From: SIG452 sp045541975
GTDB lineage: Bacteria > Bacillota > Clostridia > UMGS1840
DNA length: 50,137 nucleotides
NCBI GenBank assembly: GCA_045541975.1
Contig: JAZQKB010000027.1
Coordinates: forward strand, 1-50,137
Direction of reading: 5' to 3'
The notes beneath the pieces were generated by a model. That model ran no database searches, was not told the origin of the DNA, and saw nothing but the letters and a program-made list of their open reading frames with translations. Positions within the stretch are counted from its first letter, which is position 1, and the number at the start of each line of letters is the position of its first letter. Shown here in pieces: positions 13,974 through 23,415 of the stretch. Both the position numbers and the translations under genes were made by a program.

Positions 13974-15161
13974 CTACACGATCTGCTTGGGCAGGACAAC
14001 CTGACCGGATTTAATCACTGCACCCTGACCGATTACTGCGATGCCCCATTCGCCTTCTTTGCAATCTCTGGGATCGGCACCGATGATGGCACCGTCTTCA
14101 ATGACTGCATCGTCTGCAATGATTGCATACTGGATTTTGGCATTTTTACCGATTGTTACATTAGGCATAATCACTGAGTATTCCAGGTTGGTGCCTTCGC
14201 CCACGGTGGTGTTGGCAAAAATAACGCTCTGGGACACATTGCCGTAGATTTCGCAAGCAGAAGAAATAATAGAGTCTGCCACAGTTGCTTTTTCGTCAAT
14301 ATAATGAGGAGTGGTAGCATTGTGACGGCTGTAAATTCTCCATAAGGGGTCGCTTAAGTTTAAGGGAAGTTTGGGATTTAATAAATCCATATTTGCTTCC
14401 CACAGAGAATCAATGGTTCCAACATCTTTCCAGTAGCCTTCAAAGGGATATGCAAACAGCTTGCACTTGTCATTTAACATTGCAGGGATAACGTCTTTAC
14501 CGAAGTCATTGGAGGATGCCGGGTTTTCTTCGTCTTTTATGAGATATTCTTTTAATTTTTTATAGTTGAAAATGTAAATCCCCATAGAAGCATTGGTGGA
14601 TTTCGGTTTTGCCGGTTTTTCTTCAAATTCATACACCGATAAATCAGGGTTGGTATTTAAAATCCCAAATCTGGTTGCTTCTTCCATGGTTACATTTAAC
14701 ACTGCGATGGTAAGGTCTGCTTCTTTTTCCTTGTGGAACTGAAGCATTCTTGCGTAGTCCATTTTGTAGATGTGGTCACCGGACAAAATGAGTACATATT
14801 CCGGGTCAAACTGATCCATGAAATGCAAATTCTGATAGATGGCATTTGCGGTTCCTTTATACCATTCTCCGGTTGCTCCTGCAAGATAAGGAGGAAGGAT
14901 GTGCACACCGCCATACATTCTGTCTAAATCCCAAGGTTGCCCGTTTCCGATGTAGGTGTTTAATTCCAAGGGCTGATACTGGGTTAATACGCCCACAGTA
15001 TCTACGCCGGAATTGACACAGTTGGAGATGGGAAAGTCAATAATTTTATATTTCCCTCCGAAAGGAACTGCCGGTTTTGCACGTTCTTTTGTCAGAACAT
15101 ACAAACGGTTGCCGGCACCGCCTGCAAGTAACATTGCGACCATTTCTTTTTTTGCAATCAT
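13974..15161 (-). CDS. glgC: Glucose-1-phosphate adenylyltransferase (catalytic subunit)
   Basis: 395 residues. LLAGGAGNRLYVLTKERAKP (~10-29) is the nucleotide-binding loop, followed by PFGGKYKIIDFP and GTANAIYQN, plus the SGDHIYKMDY metal-binding Asp region (~130). C-terminal beta-helix repeats are present. It makes ADP-glucose from glucose-1-phosphate and ATP, the committed step of glycogen synthesis. The start MIAKKEM at 15161 is preferred to an upstream in-frame start at 15206, because AAAGGAT lies just upstream and conserved sequence begins there. The gap to glgB is 110 bases, so co-transcription is likely but not certain. Confidence 0.95.
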   Translation of the reverse strand: MIAKKEMVAMLLAGGAGNRLYVLTKERAKPAVPFGGKYKIIDFPISNCVNSGVDTVGVLTQYQPLELNTYIGNGQPWDLDRMYGGVHILPPYLAGATGEWYKGTANAIYQNLHFMDQFDPEYVLILSGDHIYKMDYARMLQFHKEKEADLTIAVLNVTMEEATRFGILNTNPDLSVYEFEEKPAKPKSTNASMGIYIFNYKKLKEYLIKDEENPASSNDFGKDVIPAMLNDKCKLFAYPFEGYWKDVGTIDSLWEANMDLLNPKLPLNLSDPLWRIYSRHNATTPHYIDEKATVADSIISSACEIYGNVSQSVIFANTTVGEGTNLEYSVIMPNVTIGKNAKIQYAIIADDAVIEDGAIIGADPRDCKEGEWGIAVIGQGAVIKSGQVVLPKQIV

Positions 15162-15271
15162 AAGAATTATCCTTTCTTGTTTGGTCTGTTGCATTTTATA
15201 TGCCAAATTTAAATTACAATTTTTACGGAAGCCAAACTGCCTCTCTGATAGTTATGCACCACTTGTTTCTT

Positions 15272-17173
15272 TTATACCTTTTTGGGGCGTTTTGGTGTTG
15301 CTTTTTTATAAAAGCAAAGCGCTGAGAATGGGGGAATGGTCAGTTCAATATGCTGTTTCTGACCGTGCATTCCGCCTGATTTTGCAGTAAGTTTTTGGAG
15401 CGGTGTTCCACTTCCGCCAAATTCTTCCCGGTCTGTGGAGAATATTTCCAGATAGTTTCCTCGATTCGGTACCCCTAATTTATAATTTTCGTAGCGGTTA
15501 GACGAGAAGTTAAAGACGCTTAATAATTTATTGCCTTTTTGGTCGATTCGCCAGAATGCATACACATTATTGTAGCAGTCATCTGCACTTGCCCAGTGGA
15601 AACCTTCCCAACTGTCATCTTTTTCCCAAAGGGTAGGTTCACTTTTGTAAAAATGATTTAGCGCTTTCACGAACTCGTGATGTTTTTGATGCTCAGGATA
15701 CTGGAGCAATTCCCAGGAAAGCTCTTTGCCTTCGTTCCATTCGCCCTGCTGAGCAATGTCGGCACCCATAAAGGTAAGCTTTTTACCTGGGTGGGTGAAC
15801 ATATAGGTGAGATAGGTTCGTAAGTTTGCAAATTTATCATGCAGGTAACCTGGCATTTTATTTAGAAGGGAACATTTTTCGTGAACCACTTCATCGTGAG
15901 AGAGGGGAAGCACAAAATTTTCTGAAAATGCATAGGTTAGCGAGAAGGTCATGTTGTTGTGAACCCCTTTTCTGAAGAAGGGGTCTGTGGACATATAGCG
16001 AAGCGTGTCATTCATCCAACCCATATTCCATTTGTAATTGAACCCGAGACCGCCATCCTCCACGGGATAGGTAATCATCGGCCAGGTGGTGGATTCTTCA
16101 GCAATCATCATAATCCCCGGAAAATCGGAAAATACACGGGTATTTAATTTTTTGAAAAACTCCACGGCTTCTAAATTACCGTTTCCGCCGTATTTATTTT
16201 GTTCCCATTCGCCGTCCTGTTTGCCGTAGTCTAAATACAGCATCGAGGCTACCGCATCCACTCTGAGACCGTCAATATGATATTTGTCCAGCCAGAAGCA
16301 GGCGTTGGAAATGAGAAAAGAAATCACTTCGTTTTTGCCGTAGTCAAAAATACGGGTACCCCAATCTTTATGCTCTCGTTTGTAGGGGCTTTCGTATTCG
16401 TAACAGAAACTACCGTCAAACTCATATAAGCCTTGGGCATCTTTGGGGAAGTGGGCAGGTACCCAGTCTAAAATTACACCCAAATCATTTTTATGACACT
16501 GGTCAATAAAGTGCATAAACTCACAAGGCTCGCCGTAGCGGGAGGTGGGTGCATAATAACCGGTCACCTGATAGCCCCAGGATTTATCGTAGGGATATTC
16601 ACTCATAGGCATCAGCTCAATGTGAGTATATCCCATTTCTTTGACGTAGGGAATCAACTCCTCCGCCATTTTTTTGTAAGAAAAGTTATTACCGTCTGCA
16701 TAGCGTTTCCAGGAGCCGAAATGTACTTCATAAATATTCATCGGCTTCTGATAGGGCGCCTGTCGGTTTGACAACCATTTTTTATCATGCCAACGGTATT
16801 TGGTTAAATCATACACTTTGGAGGCATCACCGGGACGGGTTTCGGTGTGGTATCCGTAGGGATCTGCTTTTAAAACCGTTTCACCCGACTGGGTAACGAT
16901 TACGAATTTATAAGCATCAAATTCACACACATTGTCAATGATACATTCATACACGCCACCGTCAGTAATTCGTTTGGCAGGGTGTGTTTTATAATCCCAG
17001 TTGCAAAAGCTACCTGTCACATAAACTTCTTTTGCTTTTGGCGCCCAGGTACGGAACACGCATCGGTTCTTTTGAAGATGTGCTCCCAAAAAATCGTAGG
17101 CACGACTGTTGGTTCCTTGGTGAAAAAGATATTCTGCCATTTGATGTGAGGGTTGATTGTTGGGTTGATGCAT
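15272..17173 (-). CDS. glgB: 1,4-alpha-glucan branching enzyme (GH13)
   Basis: 633 residues. N-terminal CBM48-like domain (RAYDFLGAHL, then VYVTGSFCNWD, ~20-110), then a GH13 barrel: DWVPAHFPKD (region I), LRVDAVASMLYLDY (region II with the nucleophile Asp), MMIAEEST (region III acid Glu) and LSHDEV (region IV). A C-terminal beta domain ends in the lysine-rich tail. It introduces alpha-1,6 branches into glycogen. The start at 17173 is fixed by AGGAGG 8 bases upstream; the frame continues 50 codons further but without a ribosome site. First gene of the synthesis operon, divergent from the GH13-glgP unit. Confidence 0.95.
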   Translation of the reverse strand: MHQPNNQPSHQMAEYLFHQGTNSRAYDFLGAHLQKNRCVFRTWAPKAKEVYVTGSFCNWDYKTHPAKRITDGGVYECIIDNVCEFDAYKFVIVTQSGETVLKADPYGYHTETRPGDASKVYDLTKYRWHDKKWLSNRQAPYQKPMNIYEVHFGSWKRYADGNNFSYKKMAEELIPYVKEMGYTHIELMPMSEYPYDKSWGYQVTGYYAPTSRYGEPCEFMHFIDQCHKNDLGVILDWVPAHFPKDAQGLYEFDGSFCYEYESPYKREHKDWGTRIFDYGKNEVISFLISNACFWLDKYHIDGLRVDAVASMLYLDYGKQDGEWEQNKYGGNGNLEAVEFFKKLNTRVFSDFPGIMMIAEESTTWPMITYPVEDGGLGFNYKWNMGWMNDTLRYMSTDPFFRKGVHNNMTFSLTYAFSENFVLPLSHDEVVHEKCSLLNKMPGYLHDKFANLRTYLTYMFTHPGKKLTFMGADIAQQGEWNEGKELSWELLQYPEHQKHHEFVKALNHFYKSEPTLWEKDDSWEGFHWASADDCYNNVYAFWRIDQKGNKLLSVFNFSSNRYENYKLGVPNRGNYLEIFSTDREEFGGSGTPLQKLTAKSGGMHGQKQHIELTIPPFSALCFYKKATPKRPKKV

Positions 17174-17209
17174 AACCGTTGCCTCCTGATTTTTGCTTAG
17201 AAAACACGA

Positions 17210-17241
17210 CAAAACCGGCGGTTTTGCTCCGCCGTTGTTTT
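17210..17241 (-). other. Hairpin in the glgB leader
   Basis: CGGCGG (17216-17221) pairs with CCGCCG (17229-17234), extended by CAAAA/TTTTG. It lies between promoter and glgB start in a ~360-base divergent intergenic region. There is no clean T tract, so it may be an mRNA stability or pausing element rather than a terminator. Confidence 0.45.
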
Positions 17242-17306
17242 GTTCTTCGGTTCGTTTTGATAATCCGAGAATACAAAAATGTTGTCGAATGTTATCTCTT
17301 TGGTGT

Positions 17307-17312
17307 ATTATA
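17307..17312 (-). promoter_or_regulatory. Probable -10 of the glg synthesis operon
   Basis: TATAAT on the minus strand 134 bases before glgB. No convincing -35 hexamer at the right spacing, so it may need an activator. Confidence 0.45.
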
Positions 17313-17461
17313 ACATAAAACAAATAAAAAATAAAGTGTTTTTTGTAAAATTTATCTAAAAATTGAAAGTCTGTGTTAATTTACAAATTTTGGAAAGTGT
17401 AATTGGTGAATATTCATAAAAAAGTTTGGTAATACCCCCAAAATACTTGTTGTTCTGTCAG

Positions 17462-17490
17462 TTGACAAAAAACGAAAAAAAGGGTATAAT
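17462..17490 (+). promoter_or_regulatory. Consensus promoter of the glucan breakdown unit
   Basis: TTGACA (17462-17467) and TATAAT (17485-17490), spacer 17: full consensus. Confidence 0.85.
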
Positions 17491-17535
17491 GTATTTGGTG
17501 TTTTTATACCTGAAATTTTTTAGGAGAACGTGCAG

Positions 17536-19371
17536 TTGAACATTTACTTTAATTCCCGCGATATTCTCTGTAAACATCCTTTCGGTGCCGTACGGCAAAA
17601 CCGTGAGGTTTTCTTTTGTGTATACATTTATAATGATATTTATGTGGAAAAAGTTTCCATGGTAACTGATACGGGTATCATCCACGATTTTTCCTATGCA
17701 GGATGCCAGGAAAATTTCAGTCGCTATGAATTGAAAACATCCTTCCCGTATGCAGAAGTTTTTTTCTATGAATTTCATATCCGGACCGAACAAGGTGTAT
17801 TTGTAGGCAGAAACCAAAACGGAACATTGGTGTTGGATGAAACGCTCCCAATGTTTCAGCAAACAGTTTACAAAGAAGATTTCACCACGCCCAGCTGGGC
17901 AAAAGGGAAGATTATGTATCAGATTTTTCCGGACCGCTTTAAAAGAAGTGATAAAGTGAAGTTGCCTGCTACCAAAAATGAGCGGATTCTTCATGAAAAC
18001 TGGAATGATACACCCATCTTTTTGCCACAGCAGAATCCCTACCTTGCCAACGATTATTTTGGCGGAAATTTAAAAGGAATCACGGAGCAGTTGGATTATC
18101 TTTGTGAGTTGGGAGTTGGCATTATTTATTTAAATCCCGTGTTTGAAAGTGGTGAAAATCACCGATACAGCACAGCGGACTACAAAAAAATTGACCCCTA
18201 TTTGGGAACAGAAAAAGATTTCAAAGATTTTACCAAAGCTTGTAAAAAACGGGGAATCCGTGTTATTTTAGACGGTGTGTTCAGCCATACAGGAGCTGAC
18301 AGTGTGTATTTTAATAAATACGGTCACTACGATTCTTTGGGAGCATACCAAAGTACAGATTCTCCCTATTACCCTTGGTATTCGTTCAGTCAATTTCCCG
18401 ATACCTACGAAAGCTGGTGGGGATTTCTCAATCTTCCCAATGTTCGTGAGGATAACGAATGTTATCTTGATTTTATCACAAACCCCGAAAACGGTGTACT
18501 AAAATATTGGCACGACCGTGGCGTAGACGGATGGCGGTTGGATGTGGCAGACGAACTGCCTGACGTATTTATTGACCGTCTCCGAAAGACTGTGAAAGAA
18601 ATTAATCCCGACGGTTTGGTCATCGGGGAAGTGTGGGAGGATGCTTCCAACAAGGAAAGTTACGGTGTGAAGCGCCGTTACCTGTTGGGTGATCAGCTGG
18701 ACAGTGTGATGAACTATCCTTTCCGGACTGCGATTTTAGAGTATGTGAAGCATCACGATGCCAATCACTTTATCAATGCCGTGATGCTCATTTTAGAAAA
18801 CTATCCTCAGGATGTTTTAGCGGTTCTGATGAACTCTCTTGGTACTCACGATACCCGCCGAATTATCACCGAGCTCGGTTTGCCGGAAGAGGTTCCGCTG
18901 GAAGAGCAAGGCGATTACCGTATGAGTGACGAGGCTTATGAGAAAGCGAAAGAGCTTTTGAAACTTGCCACAGTTTTGCAGTTTACCTTGCCTGGTATTC
19001 CTTGCATTTATTACGGGGATGAAGCAGGCCTTCAGGGGTTTGCCGATCCTTATTGCAGACGGACTTATCCCTACGGGGAAGAAGATTTGGAGCTTTTAGA
19101 CTTTTATCAAAACATTACCAAATTTCATAATGATTATGAAGAAGATATGAAAACCGCATTGACTAAAATTTCTCATACAGACGGCATTCTTCATTTTAAA
19201 CGTGGAAATCTTACCGTCTTTATCAACGGTGGCGACGAAGCTGCCTTCTGGAAAGAAGAAGTTTCAGGTGAAGCGGTATTTTCCCACCAAAGCGTATTAT
19301 ATAATGAATATGGCATCTTGATGCCCCCTAAATCTTACGTGATTATGAACAATCTTAAGGAGGACAAATAG
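17536..19371 (+). CDS. GH13 alpha-glucan hydrolase (neopullulanase/amylopullulanase-like)
   Basis: About 611 residues. A short N-terminal beta domain (~1-115) precedes an alpha-amylase-type barrel starting KIMYQIFPDRF. Catalytic regions: DGVFSHTG (~246), GWRLDVADEL with the nucleophile Asp (~333), GEVWED with the acid Glu (~365) and GTHDTRR (~436). YFGGNLKGI and CRRTYPYG are typical of neopullulanase/cyclomaltodextrinase-like enzymes. No signal peptide, so it acts in the cytoplasm, probably trimming or debranching glycogen or imported maltodextrin. The start is probably TTG at 17536: AGGAG (17522-17526) is only 3 bases from the in-frame GTG at 17530 but 9 from TTG. Two bases separate it from glgP, so both form an operon. 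Confidence 0.9.
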   Translation: MNIYFNSRDILCKHPFGAVRQNREVFFCVYIYNDIYVEKVSMVTDTGIIHDFSYAGCQENFSRYELKTSFPYAEVFFYEFHIRTEQGVFVGRNQNGTLVLDETLPMFQQTVYKEDFTTPSWAKGKIMYQIFPDRFKRSDKVKLPATKNERILHENWNDTPIFLPQQNPYLANDYFGGNLKGITEQLDYLCELGVGIIYLNPVFESGENHRYSTADYKKIDPYLGTEKDFKDFTKACKKRGIRVILDGVFSHTGADSVYFNKYGHYDSLGAYQSTDSPYYPWYSFSQFPDTYESWWGFLNLPNVREDNECYLDFITNPENGVLKYWHDRGVDGWRLDVADELPDVFIDRLRKTVKEINPDGLVIGEVWEDASNKESYGVKRRYLLGDQLDSVMNYPFRTAILEYVKHHDANHFINAVMLILENYPQDVLAVLMNSLGTHDTRRIITELGLPEEVPLEEQGDYRMSDEAYEKAKELLKLATVLQFTLPGIPCIYYGDEAGLQGFADPYCRRTYPYGEEDLELLDFYQNITKFHNDYEEDMKTALTKISHTDGILHFKRGNLTVFINGGDEAAFWKEEVSGEAVFSHQSVLYNEYGILMPPKSYVIMNNLKEDK

Positions 19372-19373
19372 AT

Positions 19374-21950
19374 ATGAGCATCAAAAAAGAAGAAACCAAA
19401 GTTTCCAAAGTAGTGAAAACTAAAAAAGAAACTACCAAAGAAACTACCAAGGCAGCTGCCGAAAAGAAAGCACCTGCTAAGAAGACTGTTGCAAAAACAA
19501 CAGCTACAAAAAAAATGACCAAGGAAGAATTAAAGCAGGCGTTAATCAATAAATTAGAAGGTGTGAGAAACGTATCCGTGGAAGATGCAACCGAACGGGA
19601 TATGTATTTTGCGCTAGGCTCTTTGGTAAGAGAATTAATCGGCAAAGAATGGGTAAAAACCAAAAAGCATTATAAAGAAAACAATGTGAAGCAGGTATAC
19701 TATTTTTCTCTGGAATTTTTAATGGGGAAAGCGCTTCGCAAAGACTTACGCCGTTTAAACATTTTAAAAGAGATGACTGCCATTTTAAAAGAACTTGGCT
19801 TTGATATCACCAGAGTTACTCACATTGAACCCGATGCAGGTTTAGGTAACGGCGGTTTGGGAAGACTTGCCGCTTGTTTCTTGGATTCACTGGCAGCATG
19901 TGGATATGCAGGTCATGGGAACGGGATCCGTTACAGACACGGCCTGTTCAAACAAAAAATTGTGGACGGTTACCAGGTAGAAGAATCCGATAACTGGCTG
20001 AATACCGAAAACTTATATGAAGCACGCCGTTCCTCTAAATCCGTGGAAGTGAAATTCTATGGGGAAGTAGTTTGCGAAGACAGAAACGGCAAAAACTACT
20101 ATACACAGATTAACTACGATCCGGTTATGGCAGTTCCTTATGACACTCCCATGATTGGTTACGATAATAACATTGTAAACACCCTGCGTCTTTGGAGTGC
20201 AGAACCTAAGGAAGACGAATTTGACTTTTCCAAATTCTCCCGTGGGGAATACTCCAGTGCCGTAGAATACCGTCAATCCGTTCGTGCAATTTCTGATGTA
20301 TTATATCCCGACGATTCCAATTATTCCAATAAATTACTCCGTTTAAAACAGCAGTATTTCTTTGTATCTGCAGGCTTAACCTCTATTTTAAGAGACTATG
20401 TGGCGTTAGGAAACGATATCTGGAAATTAGATCAGTATGTTGCGGTTCACATTAACGATACTCATCCTGCACTCTGTGTGCCTGAACTGATGAGACTGCT
20501 GGTAGACGAATATGAAGTGCCGTGGGATGATGCCTGGGGTATCACCACCAGAACCTTGTCCTACACCAACCACACCATTATGCCCGAAGCTTTAGAAAAA
20601 TGGCCTATCCAAATGTACCGTGAGCTTCTGCCCAGAATCTTTATGATTACCGAGGAAATCAACCGTCGTCTGTGTGAAGAACTCTATCAGATTTATCCCG
20701 GCGATACCGGTAAGGTTTCTTATATGGCAATTCTGCAGAATGACGTGGTGAATATGGCAAATATGGCAATCGCAGGCAGCCATAGTGTTAATGGTGTTGC
20801 TGCAGTTCACAGCCAGATTTTAAAAGATGAACTGTTCCACGATTACTATATGACCACTCCCGAAAAGTTCAACAATAAAACCAACGGTATTACGCACAGA
20901 AGATGGCTGGTGGATTCCAACCCCGAACTGACCGAATTAATCACCAAAAATATCGGTGCAGAGTTTATTAAAAAACCGCTTCAGCTTTCTAAAATTATCG
21001 AAAAGGATTTGCACCACGATTCTGCATTCCTGGAGGAACTTGGTAAAATCAAATACCGCAACAAAATTAAACTGGCAAACTTTATTAAAGATAAACAGAA
21101 CTTCTTATTAAATCCCGACACCCTCTTTGACGTGCAGGTAAAACGTATTCATGCATACAAACGTCAACTGTTAAAAGCATTCCAGATTCTGGATATGTAT
21201 TTTGATATTAAAGATAATCCCAACAAAGACCGTCAGCCTATGACCTTCTTGTTTGGCGGAAAAGCAGCACCCGGTTATGCGTATGCAAAACTGGTAATTA
21301 AGTTTATTAATTCAGTTGCAAACTTAGTTAATAACGATCCTCAGACCAAGGATATTATCACTGTTCTGTTCTTAGAAAACTATAATGTTTCCTTTGCACA
21401 GCACATTTTCCCGGCATCTGACTTATCCGAACAGATTTCCACCGCTTCCAAAGAAGCCAGCGGTACCGGTAACATGAAATTTATGTTAAACGGTGCATTA
21501 ACCATGGGTACTATGGACGGTGCAAACATCGAAATTGCAGAAGCGGTTGGGGATGAAAACATCTTCACCTTCGGTATGTCCGTAAGCGAAGTGCTTTGTC
21601 ACTACAGAGACGGTGACTATCACAGCGTGAATATTTACGAATCCGATTACAAGCTTCGCCGTATCTTAGATACCTTAAAAGGTGACTTTTTCCGTGATGC
21701 ACATCCCGGTGAATTTATGCCGATTTTTGATTCCTTAATTCGGGATAACGACGAATATTTTGTATTGGCAGATTTTGCATCTTATAAAGAAACCATGGAA
21801 CGTGCAATGAATCTGTATCGTACCAATCCGCAGAAATGGCTGTCTATGTCTGCATATAACATTGCAATGGCAGGCAGATTCTCCTCTGACGAAACCATTC
21901 GTAATTATGCAAAAGAAATCTGGTTCTTAAAAGAAAACAAACTGAAATAG
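19374..21950 (+). CDS. glgP: Glycogen/maltodextrin phosphorylase with basic N-terminal tail
   Basis: 858 residues, longer than the usual ~800-815. Residues ~1-48 form a Lys/Ala/Thr-rich, histone-H1-like tail (KKAPAKKTVAK). The GT35 fold follows: EFLMGKALRKDL, GLGNGGLGRLAACFLDS (~155-171) and the PLP-binding SGTGNMKFMLNGALTMGT (~696, Lys in the middle). It releases glucose-1-phosphate from alpha-1,4-glucan. An AAGGAGG 9 bases upstream fixes the start, so the tail is translated. The tail is absent from ordinary GlgP and may bind polyanions, glycogen or a partner, or simply be disordered. Terminator follows. Confidence 0.95.
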   Translation: MSIKKEETKVSKVVKTKKETTKETTKAAAEKKAPAKKTVAKTTATKKMTKEELKQALINKLEGVRNVSVEDATERDMYFALGSLVRELIGKEWVKTKKHYKENNVKQVYYFSLEFLMGKALRKDLRRLNILKEMTAILKELGFDITRVTHIEPDAGLGNGGLGRLAACFLDSLAACGYAGHGNGIRYRHGLFKQKIVDGYQVEESDNWLNTENLYEARRSSKSVEVKFYGEVVCEDRNGKNYYTQINYDPVMAVPYDTPMIGYDNNIVNTLRLWSAEPKEDEFDFSKFSRGEYSSAVEYRQSVRAISDVLYPDDSNYSNKLLRLKQQYFFVSAGLTSILRDYVALGNDIWKLDQYVAVHINDTHPALCVPELMRLLVDEYEVPWDDAWGITTRTLSYTNHTIMPEALEKWPIQMYRELLPRIFMITEEINRRLCEELYQIYPGDTGKVSYMAILQNDVVNMANMAIAGSHSVNGVAAVHSQILKDELFHDYYMTTPEKFNNKTNGITHRRWLVDSNPELTELITKNIGAEFIKKPLQLSKIIEKDLHHDSAFLEELGKIKYRNKIKLANFIKDKQNFLLNPDTLFDVQVKRIHAYKRQLLKAFQILDMYFDIKDNPNKDRQPMTFLFGGKAAPGYAYAKLVIKFINSVANLVNNDPQTKDIITVLFLENYNVSFAQHIFPASDLSEQISTASKEASGTGNMKFMLNGALTMGTMDGANIEIAEAVGDENIFTFGMSVSEVLCHYRDGDYHSVNIYESDYKLRRILDTLKGDFFRDAHPGEFMPIFDSLIRDNDEYFVLADFASYKETMERAMNLYRTNPQKWLSMSAYNIAMAGRFSSDETIRNYAKEIWFLKENKLK

Positions 21951-21966
21951 TTTTCATCGCAAAAAA

Positions 21967-21999
21967 ATAACCGCACCAATTGGTGCGGTTATTTTTTTG
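21967..21999. terminator. Bidirectional terminator
   Basis: Perfect palindrome ATAACCGCACCAATTGGTGC.. (21967-21992) with A and T tracts, between converging glgP and thiT. Confidence 0.92.
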
Positions 22000-22002
22000 T
22001 TT

Positions 22003-22563
22003 TTATTGGATGCGGGATTTGATGATTTGTGTATTGCAAATTAATGCTGTTACAACAGTTGTGATAATAATTTCGGGAATCATATAAGTTCCGTTATAGA
22101 TCAGCGAATAACTGAGCACACTCTGTCCTTCTTCTGCATAAACGCCCCAGATTAAAATGCCCGATAGAATGTGGCACACATACCGAAGGGTAGTGACAAT
22201 GGCTGCCGATAGCGGTGCTGCCCATCCTTTTTTTCGGAATAATTTGTAAAAGAAGCCGGAAAGCCCCAATACTCCAAAGGCAAGAATATAATCTAAAAGT
22301 ACCACCAAAACAAAATAACCAAAGGTTTGTGTCGGTGGGGGATAGAATCCGAAGAGCATCTGAATCAGGGCATAGGAAACAGAAGCGGCAAGTCCCCATT
22401 TTGTGCCAAATAAAACCCCCGTCATCACAATGGGTACCATGGATGCAATAGTAATGCTGCCACCCTGAAGCCAGGGAGCAGGAATCAGTTTTGAGATCCA
22501 CATTAAAACTGTTGCCAAAGCAATCAGCAGGGCACAGGTGGTTAGTTTTTTCGTTGTTTGCAT
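22003..22563 (-). CDS. thiT: ECF thiamine transporter S component ThiT
   Basis: 186 residues with six hydrophobic segments. The features match ThiT (YuaJ): WLQGGSITIASMVP (~31-44), LLDYILAFG (~97), RYVCHILSG (~133) and YNGTYMIPEI (~160), the regions lining the thiamine pocket. It binds thiamine in the membrane and relies on a shared EcfA/A'/T module encoded elsewhere. AAAGGAGT upstream fixes the start at 22563; a longer frame to 22677 would run into the riboswitch. A TPP riboswitch with its own terminator precedes it, agreeing with the assignment. Confidence 0.92.
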   Translation of the reverse strand: MQTTKKLTTCALLIALATVLMWISKLIPAPWLQGGSITIASMVPIVMTGVLFGTKWGLAASVSYALIQMLFGFYPPPTQTFGYFVLVVLLDYILAFGVLGLSGFFYKLFRKKGWAAPLSAAIVTTLRYVCHILSGILIWGVYAEEGQSVLSYSLIYNGTYMIPEIIITTVVTALICNTQIIKSRIQ

Positions 22564-22605
22564 GTTTTTTATTACTCCTTTCTGAGTGAGAAAAGAATAA
22601 TACCA

Positions 22606-22635
22606 ATAAAAAATCCGAATCATGGTGATTCGGAT
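22606..22635 (-). terminator. Riboswitch-linked terminator ahead of thiT
   Basis: ATCCGAATCA and TGATTCGGAT (22613-22622 and 22626-22635) with a T6 tract on the minus strand, between TPP aptamer and thiT ribosome site. It should form when TPP is bound. Confidence 0.85.
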
Positions 22636-22654
22636 AAAAAGAAAACACGTTATT

Positions 22655-22737
22655 TTCCCTACGTTGGCATTATCCAAATCAGGTTACGGGTTAAAGTGCA
22701 ACACACTTACTCTCAGCCGACTTACGGTCAGCTCCCC
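22655..22737 (-). promoter_or_regulatory. TPP riboswitch (thi box) of thiT
   Basis: On the minus strand: GGGGAGCT, GGCTGAGA, ACCTGATTTGGATAATGCC and AACGTAGGGAA, the TPP aptamer core in order. Confidence 0.96.
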
Positions 22738-22773
22738 AAATCTTTTATTTTTGGTATTTCGAAATACAAGTGC

Positions 22774-22802
22774 ATTATACAACGAAAGTATTTATTTGTC
22801 AA
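22774..22802 (-). promoter_or_regulatory. Promoter of thiT
   Basis: TTGACA (22797-22802) and TATAAT (22774-22779) on the minus strand, spacer 17. The early transcript contains a TATTTCGAAATA palindrome (22755-22766). Confidence 0.85.
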
Positions 22803-22911
22803 GTATTTCCTTTGAATTAATTTTTCATCTTGCTTTTTTGGTTTTTTTGTGGTAAAATGAATAAAACATAGATACTGATATAATTTACGATAGATAAGTG
22901 AGGAATCTTTT

Positions 22912-23388
22912 ATGGAAATGGACAGTATGAAAAAATCATTGAAAATGGGGGCATTATCCGGTGCGTGTACCTACCTTTTATATGTGATTTTTATAGTTAC
23001 CATTGGGTTTCTTACAAAGTGGCAGAATTTCTGGACTGTCAGTGAAGAAACAAAAGCTGTTATCTTTCAGCCGCACGGTGCTATTTCCTGGGAAATAACG
23101 AATATTGTTGGATTGATTTTGGCATCCTTGGTACCGGTGTTTTTGATGAAGTATGAAAAGATCAAGTATGCATTTTCCTATATCGGAATCAGCTTATTGG
23201 TGTTTATTTGGTTATTCGGAACAACCTTAGGTGCATATTTTGTAATCGGTGATATGACGAAAACTGCGGTATTCTGTCCTTTTGCGACCTTCGATGCGCT
23301 TTACTATCTGATTTTTGTGTTTTTGCTCGGTTCTGCGATTGGAACGGCAGCATCTTTTGTGTTAAATTTCATGAGAAATAAGGATTAA
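22912..23388 (+). CDS. Four-helix membrane protein, unknown function
   Basis: 158 residues with four hydrophobic segments (~10-32, ~58-78, ~87-108, ~125-150) separated by short polar loops. No recognised motif. GTGAGGAAT upstream of the ATG at 22912 gives acceptable initiation; an internal Met at residue 3 is an alternative. A TAAAAT at ~22853 may be its -10. It is 27 bases ahead of ung and may be co-transcribed with it. Confidence 0.65.
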   Translation: MEMDSMKKSLKMGALSGACTYLLYVIFIVTIGFLTKWQNFWTVSEETKAVIFQPHGAISWEITNIVGLILASLVPVFLMKYEKIKYAFSYIGISLLVFIWLFGTTLGAYFVIGDMTKTAVFCPFATFDALYYLIFVFLLGSAIGTAASFVLNFMRNKD

Positions 23389-23415
23389 TCTTTCAGAAAT
23401 ACGGAGGATTCTGGT

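Noticed and set aside
22094..22648. A second 184-codon minus-strand frame across thiT and its leader
   Set aside because: It is in the wrong frame relative to the clear ThiT sequence and would begin inside the riboswitch terminator region.
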